Below are positions 55,920-64,000 of a DNA stretch of 64,000 nt, piece by piece; positions within the stretch are counted from its first letter, which is position 1, and each line of letters starts with the position of its first letter. The notes below the pieces were generated by a model, which saw only the letters and a program-made list of their open reading frames with translations, was not told the origin of the DNA and ran no database searches. The position numbers and the translations under genes were made by a program. Origin of the DNA: Puccinellia tenuiflora. Lineage: Eukaryota; Streptophyta; Magnoliopsida; Poales; Poaceae. The stretch covers positions 62,001-126,000 of the forward strand of contig QRDG01000846.1 of NCBI GenBank assembly GCA_012064385.1, in the 5' to 3' direction.

Positions 55920-58900
55920 TGTAACATCCCAAATTTTGGAATGTTGTGAAAATCACAAAAATTTAAAACTTTTGTTATTAATTAAATAAAGTCTCCAAAA
56001 ATCAAGAAAAGCTTTTATAGAAGATTGTTTTGACATCTTCAAAGTTATATTTTTAAATTAAATATTCCTTTATCTTCAAATCTCAATCTTTAAGTCTTGG
56101 AAATAAAATATTTAAATGGGGTTTTCAAATAGTATTTTCTCCTTTGGTTTATTGTTTTAAAATAAATATGGGGATATTATAAACCCTAAATTATTTGAGA
56201 AAATGATTTAAACATCTTCCCAATCTTTGTTTTATAAAATGTTTTATCTTAAACAATCTTTAAATATGAAAATGAGTTATCATTTTGAATTATATAAATC
56301 ATATTATTTCACTGGTTTTTATTTAAGTATTATGGGATATTTATAAACCCTAATTTAGAAAATTCCCAATTAGCCATATAAGGCATATTTGATCAAAAGG
56401 GTATTTTGGTAATTTTGTTTTGGCCAAAAATTGTTCCTAAATGTCTATTTTGACTATTTGGAATTTTACAAATTTTTACAAATTTATTCGACTTGATTTG
56501 GAGGCCTAAATCAAATTTTACAAAAGAAAAGCAGAAATAAAGAAAATAAAAAATTTAATGACGTCACGTGTGACGTCATCCTCATCAACCCCGTCGACGG
56601 CAGGTTTCTTCCGATTTCTCCTTCTTGATTGCTCGCGATTGCAGCCACCACTGACCTCCCCTATCCCTCCACCTTGAAGCCCAGGACCACCTCTTTCTTT
56701 CCCCTCTCCTTCCCCATCGAATCGTGCCGCCAGGCCGCCATTTTTGCTCGCCGGAGTCCGCCTCGGCCGCCACCTTGCGAGCACGATTACGGTGAGTCAA
56801 GACCACCCCGCGCCGCCCTTTTGTGTTATTCTCCTCCCCTCGTAAAGGCGCGCCATCTCATGCCTTTATTCGATTTTTTCCCACAACACAACGACGTCGG
56901 CTTCCTCGACCCGAGCTCGCCGGAGCAACGCCCAACTCCGGTCGCCTCCAGTGCCCGCTCCAGGACGCCATCGACCTCACCACGACCACCATCCGCTTCG
57001 CCGCGTGGAGAAGAACCCCGTGATCGTCTTCTCCGAGAACGGGGACCCCCGGAGCATCGACCCCGTCCACACCCGAGCCGTCCGCCGCCATCTCCCTGTC
57101 TCCGGCAACCAATCGCCGCCGCCGGGGTAAACCCTAACCCTGGACCACCCGATCTAGATCCAACGATCGGAAACAGATCGAGCTGAGCCGAGCCGAGCCG
57201 AGCCGTGACTCAAACTCAAGCCGAAGCCGAGCTGAGCCCAGCCCGAGCCCAACCAATCCCAGCCCGCCGCGTGGCCAACTATTTTCTGGGATTTTCCCGA
57301 ATAGGTTTAAAATGGCCTTTTTGCAGAAAAGACCCTATAACTTCAAACCTTCATAACTTTTTAACCCTTTGGCCAAATTTAGCAAACTTTATCTTTTTGA
57401 AAAGCTCTGGACTTGTAGAATCTTTTGGCACTGTTAGTTTTCATTGTAACAAATCCAAATTTATTCAAATTTCAAATGAGTCATTTGAGTAAATTTGGCA
57501 TAGTTTTAAATCTATAAGTCCAATTTTTGCAAATAAAATATTTCTGGAAACCTTGGAACATGCATGACATGATCCCACTGTTATAATTAATTTTTGGTAA
57601 TTTTAAAATGATTTCAAAATCAGAAACTCAATTTGGAGTATTTCTGATATAGTTTAATTTCTATAAATCCTTTTAATTTGTTTTCTTTTAGAAAACTTCC
57701 TCAAATATTTTTCTTGTCCAGAGAAGACCAAAACCAGGCCTAGCTACCACCTTTTGAAACATACACATTGAAAGTGTGCCAAAGGCCATCTAAATGTCAA
57801 TGTTTTGTAAACCATAGTTTCAAAATGTTTTAAAACTCTTGACCAACTTTCTTGTGTGATCACTTTGATCAAGACCAATCTTTAGAACCTTTGTAACAAC
57901 CCTTCAACCTATTCAAGTTTGAAATATTCAAATTTGATTTCAGACCAACCCCTGACCCAAATGGCAAACCCCAAACCTAATGCATTGATTCTTTTTGCAT
58001 ATGGAATCATGTATTGAAGCTTGGACCACCAACCTAGTTTTGTTTGTTTATATCCATGTTTGTTGTTATGTTTGTTTCTTTTGATTGTTGTATTGTCGCT
58101 TAATGCCATATGTTTGTATTGTATAGATTGAACGGAGAGCTATGAGCTACGTTGAAAAAGAGTGTGTGAGCAACGACAAGTTCCAAAAGGCAAGTGCATA
58201 CACCCTTTCATGAAAGACCTACTATTTTATTATATATGCATGGTAGACTATTTCAGTAGTATACAGGATAGGTGTACTACTATATTGCTATGCAGACCTG
58301 TTAGTATATCACCCTTTATTCCTGTTGATTTAGGAACCCATTCACTTGGTAGAAGTTAGAACTGCAATGCTGAAATGTTTTATTGTAGTATGAAAGGATA
58401 AAAACTCTACTAAGTTAATGAACTACCTGGGTGGCAATTGGTTTTGCTCTATTGGTGGTCAAAGTTGAGTGGCTGCTCAGGGCCATTTCCATGGTTTTAA
58501 CTGAGTACGTGCACTTGTGAACGGCCACCCAGGAACAAAGAGATTTAAGTCACTCCAAGTTTAGATTGCTTCCAGTGCAGCCACTTGGTATTATGGCTCT
58601 GCCTTGACTAAGTAAGTTCTAGGAACCTGATTCCGACAGTTCTCAGCGGATGAATGTCTTGTATGGGTCTGTCTGACGAACAGGGGACTGTTTCCCAAAG
58701 GTCTCGTCTTCATCTTCACCTTTCCTTTTCACTTCAAGAAGGTCAAGGACAGAATGGGTTGATGAAGTCTCGTGGTGAAAGTGCACAACCTCTCGAGAGT
58801 GTAAAACTATGATCATAGCCGTGTCCCCGGTTACGGACAATTCTGAGCAGCTGGACAAGGATGTCGATGGAAAATCTCCTCATTCCAATTTCATAAATAA

Positions 58901-59450
58901 AATTTGATGAGTGAACAAGAGTAGAAGAGACACTGGTTTTCATGCCGGTTCGTCTCATAGAAAGTTGGGAAATGAAAAAGCTTTATGAAAAGTAGGACAA
59001 AATTGGCTTTACGCAATAGCCTTCAACTCCACCAGCCAGATATGCATATAGATTTAGACTTGCCATTTTATATTCCACCAAAGTATCACTTGCCGGCCTG
59101 TCACAAGGTATTGACCCAAATTCTCTGGGCTGCAACGTTAATGTTGCAGGTTATTATGATGACGAGTGAGGACGTCTACCTTTCGAGCTTGCAACCAACA
59201 TGTATGCCAGTGGCACATGAAGATGATGAAGCTCTCTGTGCTACTTATGTTTCCGCTGCCAAACTTTGCATTCAAGCTAGCCTTGGCTATGCAATTTGTA
59301 AAGAATATTTTACTTATGATCTCGCGATGTAATAATTATTTGACATTGATGCATGATATTACATCTATTTGTGAATTGCTATCCATACTCGATCCAGGGA
59401 ATAGCATATTTCACGATGTGTTCTTGCTTTTCTAAGCAAGGGCGCTACAG
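55920..59450 (+). repeat. 5' LTR (3531 bp)
   Basis: Starts TGTAACATCCCAAATTTTGG and ends GCAAGGGCGCTACA. It repeats at 62485. The GC-rich 56580-57260 part contains open frames in both LTRs, but I regard these as leader sequence, not genes. A GAGCC pentanucleotide repeat is at 57183-57204. Confidence 0.9.
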
Positions 59451-59452
59451 AT

Positions 59453-59464
59453 GGTATCAGAGCG
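59453..59464 (+). other. Primer-binding site, initiator Met-tRNA type
   Basis: TGGTATCAGAGC directly follows the 5' LTR, after two spacer bases. It is complementary to the 3' end of plant initiator Met-tRNA. Confidence 0.85.
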
Positions 59465-60088
59465 TAATGTTGCCTGTAGGCTCGAAAACCTTAGGTTTGG
59501 ATTAGAAATAAGAATGACCATAGGAACAAAAGTTATTTTCTTCTTGTCCAAATCTTTCCTAATATCTTCTTGTAACCTTCTCAACTAATTGCTTTCTAAG
59601 TTATCTTATCTTATTTATAGATGACCATAACTCAAAAATGTTTCCGAAGACATTGAAGATCAACGTGACAATTATGAGAAGCCATCAAGTGCCTTGATCG
59701 AAGACTTCAATTTAGACTTCACAACACCAGAAGTACCTCGACGAACTCAAAGAAATAGAAGAGAATGTTGAAGCACTAAAGGAAGAGATAGACTAGACCA
59801 CCATTTTATTAGAATAATGTTATCGTAATATTGTATTGACTTACCAAATTGTGGTATGGCAGTACAATCGTGTTTATTTTGAAAAACCCTTGTTGTGTTT
59901 GTTTGTTATCCAAACTATAATTTCAAAAATTAAGTAGGAGTTGTCTTTATCTCTATTGGTTCTTTTAACTGTTGTTTGATGCTTGCTAGATGTTGTTTGT
60001 AAGATGATTTGCCTTGATCTGCTGTGTTTGAGTAGAACTTCTTCTAGATTTTCTTCTACCTCTACTCATCCCTGTTAAACCAAACCAG

Positions 60089-61486
60089 ATGTCGCACCCA
60101 CATACCAACCATGATGAAAAAGATAGCCACCTCAAGGTGCCCTATGCAGTTCAGTTGCTGGTAGCAGCTCAGACTCAGATGACTCAAGTGATGAAAGAAA
60201 GTCAAGCCAACAACCCCAATAACGAGTTACCCACAGGAATGAAACAAATGTTAGATAACCAGACTCAATTAGTGCAGATGATGGCTCAGTATATGGCAAG
60301 AAACAACAACAACAACAACTTACCACAGATGGAAGATGGCCACAAAGAGTCCAAGGAGAATATTACGACAGGACCCAGAGCCTGCAAAATCTGTGGGGAG
60401 ATTGGTCATTCATCCAAAGAGTGTCCCGATGAGTCGCCCCATTTGTATACAAACTATCCTGACGAGGGATGTCCTATGATCCAGGTTACTTGCTTTTTGT
60501 GTGAAGGGACAAATCACATCCCGGCTCAATGCCAAATCTATCCCATGGTGCAAGAAGTCAGTCAGCAAGTCAAAGCGGGAATGCAACAAATTCTCAAGAG
60601 GTCTATGGTAGTACTGAAACAGAAGGAGGAACGCAAGCGAGATACTAGCCATATAACATGTTTCACATGTAGGAAAATGGGTCATTATTCATGGGATTGC
60701 TCACAGAAGGAGGTTGGTGATGGGATCAAGCCAAAACAGTATGAGAAGGGACTTATTATTCATGACAAGATGGAAGGTGAAGCTATAATTAGTACTCATC
60801 CTAACTCATCTAAGGTCACCACCAAGTGTTGTTATTCTTGTGAAGAGGAAGGTCATTTCTCACGAGACTGTCCCATTAAGCGAACAAAAAGGTTCCCAAC
60901 TGTTCAGGTAGATTATGATGAAGAAAATTACAAGGATCTGTTCTCCGTAGAAACACCAAAGAAGAAGAAGAAGGACCTTAGTCACATACAGTGTTATAAG
61001 TGTAAGAAGATGGGACACTATTCTAGCGACTGCCTCGAATGGAAGACTGAAGAAGAGAGCAAGTTAAATTCTCTCAAGAAGGGACTTGTGAACCATCACA
61101 GAACTAATGACGACCACCATCATCACGGTATAAACCATAGTGGTGGATTCAAAGCAAGCAATGGAGGAGTCAAAGGAAATGTACAAAATGGTCACAACAA
61201 TGGAAATGACCAGCAGTGCCACAACCATGAGACTAACAGGGACATTAGTCAGGTGACATGTTACAAGTGCAAGGACAAGGGGCATTATGCGATTAAATGT
61301 CCGATGGAAGACAAAAACTATGTGAAATGTTTTAATTGCAAGAAAATGGGTCATTATGAAAGAGAATGCACAGAAGCGCCCCGAGATATGACAACAGTAT
61401 TTTGCTATCGCTGCAGAGAGACAGGACACTTCACCGATGATTGCCCAAGTCGGAAGAGACGTCGTGTGAATGCCTTGCTCGACTAA
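60089..61486 (+). CDS. Gag-like protein with eight CCHC zinc knuckles (465 aa)
   Basis: The start is the ATG at 60089 (MSHPHTNHDEKDS); the frame is intact to TAA at 61484-61486. The N-terminal 95 residues are Q/N/M-rich, with an AQTQMTQVMKE segment. Then come eight CX2CX4HX4C knuckles: CKICGEIGHSSKEC, CFLCEGTNHIPAQC, CFTCRKMGHYSWDC, CYSCEEEGHFSRDC, CYKCKKMGHYSSDC, CYKCKDKGHYAIKC, CFNCKKMGHYEREC and CYRCRETGHFTDDC. The linkers are basic, with a His/Asn-rich stretch (DDHHHHG) between knuckles 5 and 6. It ends with a basic RKRRRVNALLD tail. Retroelement gag proteins usually have one or two knuckles, and cellular CNBP-like proteins have five to seven. RNA or single-strand DNA binding is likely; packaging of the element's RNA is inferred. 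No capsid fold is recognisable. Confidence 0.85.
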   Translation: MSHPHTNHDEKDSHLKVPYAVQLLVAAQTQMTQVMKESQANNPNNELPTGMKQMLDNQTQLVQMMAQYMARNNNNNNLPQMEDGHKESKENITTGPRACKICGEIGHSSKECPDESPHLYTNYPDEGCPMIQVTCFLCEGTNHIPAQCQIYPMVQEVSQQVKAGMQQILKRSMVVLKQKEERKRDTSHITCFTCRKMGHYSWDCSQKEVGDGIKPKQYEKGLIIHDKMEGEAIISTHPNSSKVTTKCCYSCEEEGHFSRDCPIKRTKRFPTVQVDYDEENYKDLFSVETPKKKKKDLSHIQCYKCKKMGHYSSDCLEWKTEEESKLNSLKKGLVNHHRTNDDHHHHGINHSGGFKASNGGVKGNVQNGHNNGNDQQCHNHETNRDISQVTCYKCKDKGHYAIKCPMEDKNYVKCFNCKKMGHYERECTEAPRDMTTVFCYRCRETGHFTDDCPSRKRRRVNALLD

Positions 61487-62446
61487 TTTTCATTAGGTTA
61501 TGTTTGAGGAAATAAGCACTATGATGAAAGAGTGGTGTAATGTCGATGTAATAACCATATTATGTGAGGATGAATGAAACTTGTATCAAATATCTTATGC
61601 CAAAACTTAGACAAAGCGATAACTATTGTTGTGAAGCCTGTTCGTCATATCAGGGATGAAGACATGACACTGATATGGACAAGCAAAGACGACATGGAAA
61701 GCGTGTTTCCCAAGGAGAGGGATCACCAAAGAAGCAATAGCTTGTGAGCTAGCGTGTGTAATAGTTTCCGTAACCCCATAGTTTGAAGGATCGATAGTTT
61801 AGTTCAGGTTGTCTTACAGACTGGAAACATTCTGTTAGACATGTGAGATCGACCAAGTGTTAGCTTACGAGATTCTCCAAACCAAGTACAAGGTAATGAT
61901 ATGAGTGCGATGTGGAGTAGCTACCATGACGACTACTCATTTCATTCGCTTTGTATGAGGAATGGTAAATCTGAGTGACATACCTATAAGAGAGACGACG
62001 TTGACAAGCCTGTTCCGTAGGAGGATAATATATTATAACCCTATGTGAGGCAAAAGTTGCCGAAACGTAAGATATTCGGTGAGGATAAACCACAACTCTC
62101 CTGAAGAAGAAGAGATTCTACAATGAAAGTTTTGACCTACCATGAGAGTTTCGTTAGAATTGACGCGTTGTTTGCACTAAAGGATGCCAACGTAGGGAAG
62201 AAAGGATTGCCCGAGTGATCGATGAAAGACATAATATTCCTAAAGAGGCACCCACCTATTGGAGATGGAGCACTTCATGAGTGTAAGATATAGTTGACTC
62301 CAGTGAGACCTAAAGACTAACCCGATGGACCCTAGCCCGAAGGAAAGAGTTCAAGACTGCCTACAAAAGTTTCTTTTAAGGGTGGTAGCCCACCCAGTTG
62401 CCTAAACCTAATTGTCCCAGACCCATCTTTCTTTCTAGCCTCTCCG
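61487..62446. other. Untranslated internal part of the retroelement
   Basis: No pol-type motif and no long frame. It separates the CDS from the polypurine tract. Confidence 0.6.
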
Positions 62447-62484
62447 AATCTCGGGGACGAGATTCCTTTTAAGGGTGGTAGGTT
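62447..62484 (+). other. Polypurine tract region
   Basis: TCGGGGACGAGATTCC followed by TTTTAAGGGTGGTAGG lies directly before the 3' LTR, as is usual for gypsy elements of grasses. Confidence 0.7.
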
Positions 62485-64000
62485 TGTAACATCCCAAATT
62501 TTGGAATGTTGTAAAAATCACAAAAATTTAAAACTTTTGTTATTAATTAAATAAAGTCTCCAAAAATCAAGAAAAGCTTTTATAGAAGATTGTTTTGACA
62601 TCTTCAAAGTTATATTTTTAAATTAAATATTCCTTTATCTTCAAATCTCAATCTTTAAGTCTTGGAAATAAAATATTTAAATGGGGTTTTCAAATAGTAT
62701 TTTCTCCTTTGGTTTATTGTTTTAAAATAAATATGGGGATATTATAAACCCTAAATTATTTGAGAAAATGATTTAAACATCTTCCCAATCTTTGTTTTAT
62801 AAAATGTTTTATCTTAAACAATCTTTAAATATGAAAATGAGTTATCATTTTGAATTATATAAATCATATTATTTCACTGGTTTTTATTTAAGTATTATGG
62901 GATATTTATAAACCCTAATTTAGAAAATTCCCAATTAGCCATATAAGGCATATTTGATCAAAAGGGTATTTTGGTAATTTTGTTTTGGCCAAAAATTGTT
63001 CCTAAATGTCTATTTTGACTATTTGGAATTTTACAAATTTTTATAATTTTATTCGACTTGATTTGGAGGCCTAAATCAAATTTTACAAAAGAAAAGCAGA
63101 AAATAAAGAAAATAAAAATTTAATGACGTCACTGTGACGTCATCCTCATCAACCCCGTCGACGGCAGTTTCTTCCGATTTCTCCTCCTTGATTGCTCGCG
63201 ATTGCAGCCACCACTGACCTCCCCTATCCCTCCACCTTGAAGCCCAGGACCACCTCTTTCTTTCCCCTCTCCTTCCCCATCGAATCGTGCCGCCAGGCCG
63301 CCATTTTTGCTCGCCGGAGTCCGCCTCGGCCGCCACCTTGCGAGCACGATTACGGTGAGTCAAGACCACCCCGCGCCGCCCCTTTTGTGTTATTCTCCTC
63401 CCCTCGTAAAGGCGCGCCATCTCATGCCTTTATTCGATTTTTTCCCACAACACAACGACGTCGGCTTCCTCGACCCGAGCTCGCCGGAGCAACGCCCAAC
63501 TCCGGTCGCCTCCAGTGCCCGCTCCAGGACGCCATCGACCTCACCACGACCACCATCCGCTTCGCCGCGTGGAGAAGAACCCCGTGATCGTCTTCTCCGA
63601 GAACGGGGACCCCCGGAGCATCGACCCCGTCCACACCCGAGCCGTCCGCCGCCATCTCCCTGTCTCCGGCAACCAATCGCCGCCGCCGGGGTAAACCCTA
63701 ACCCTGGACCACCCGATCTAGATCCAACGATCGGAAACAGATCGAGCTGAGCCGAGCCGAGCCGAGCCGTGACTCAAACTCAAGCCGAAGCCGAGCCGAG
63801 CCCAGCCCGAGCCCAACCAATCCCAGCCCGCCGCGTGGCCAACTATTTTCTGGGATTTTCCCGAATAGGTTTAAAATGGCCTTTTTGCAGAAAAGACCCT
63901 ATAACTTCAAACCTTCATAACTTTTTAACCCTTTGGCCAAATTTAGCAAACTTTATCTTTTTGAAAAGCTCTGGACTTGTAGAATCTTTTGGCACTGTTA
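62485..64000 (+). repeat. 3' LTR, first 1516 bp (continues past the window)
   Basis: It repeats 55920 onward with only about ten small differences (single bases and 1-2-bp indels), so the insertion is recent. Confidence 0.9.

Larger units (their letters stand above)
55920..64000 (+). mobile_element. Non-autonomous LTR retrotransposon (LARD-like, gypsy-type ends), cut by the window edge
   Basis: 5' LTR 55920-59450, PBS at 59453, internal region 59451-62484 (3034 bp), and 3' LTR from 62485 to beyond 64000. The internal region codes for one CCHC-knuckle protein and shows no protease, reverse transcriptase, RNase H or integrase motif on either strand. Large LTRs and an internal region without pol are the definition of a non-autonomous element. 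The TGTAACATCCC start, Met-tRNA-type PBS and purine tract point to a chromovirus-like gypsy helper. The insertion lies just 3' of copy B. Confidence 0.85.

Noticed and set aside
56629..57186. 185-codon open frame inside the LTR, repeated at 63192
   Set aside because: Proline/serine/arginine-rich frame in the GC-rich LTR leader, with overlapping frames of similar length. Frame length differs between the two LTRs because of a one-base indel, so coding is unlikely.

Overview
The window is nuclear DNA of a grass, most likely a Triticeae species (wheat, Aegilops or barley group). The evidence is spliced GT-AG plant genes, a grass-type D-type cyclin, GC-rich coding exons, Stowaway MITEs, a CACTA element ending in CACTGGTAGAAAA, and large nested LTR retrotransposons. 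There are no bacterial, organellar or CRISPR-type features. Most of the sequence is transposable-element DNA around a few genes and many decayed gene fragments.

Layout. 1-633: LTR-like end of a retroelement that inserted into an older gypsy element. 633-3830: the 3' portion of that gypsy element, with a spliced antisense ORF and then an LTR. 3960-6353: an internally deleted CACTA element. 6443-6730: a 32-bp tandem array. 7945-8037: a complete Stowaway MITE. 8860-9808: a second copy of the 1-633 retroelement family, which cuts a beta-1,3-galactosyltransferase pseudogene (9809-10440, minus). 11041-15570: two pieces of a papain-like cysteine protease pseudogene (plus), separated by DNA that includes a complete PIF/Harbinger element (11780-14351, TTA target duplications). 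That element encodes only the Myb/SANT-like partner protein and no transposase. 16596-16892: a solo LTR with GGATC duplications and a 5S-rRNA-like internal region, as in Cassandra elements. 17040-19560: a decayed PATROL1-like (MUN domain) pseudogene (minus).

Two copies of one unknown plant gene lie head to head: copy A on minus (20705-25695) and copy B on plus (51371-55455). Their large exon encodes about 486-488 residues and is nearly identical. Copy A keeps a good 5' end but has lost its last exon. Copy B keeps the last exon, but exon 1 has an early stop and exon 2 a frameshift.

Between them is the only clearly intact gene, a six-exon D-type cyclin (32816-34476, minus, 348 codons before the stop, LxCxE motif). 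The same interval holds an old diverged tandem duplication (35760-37130), a hAT-type MITE with perfect 8-bp duplications (38830-39347), GC-rich tandem repeats, a possible gene-capturing transposon (45985-46905), and a small poly(A)-tailed retroposed insert (49777-50007). The right end is a young non-autonomous LTR retrotransposon (55920 to beyond the edge) with 3.5-kb LTRs. Its only visible product is a protein with eight CCHC zinc knuckles.

The genes do not form a pathway. The window is better read as a stack of insertions and duplications, where the order of nesting can be recovered from target-site duplications and interrupted exons.
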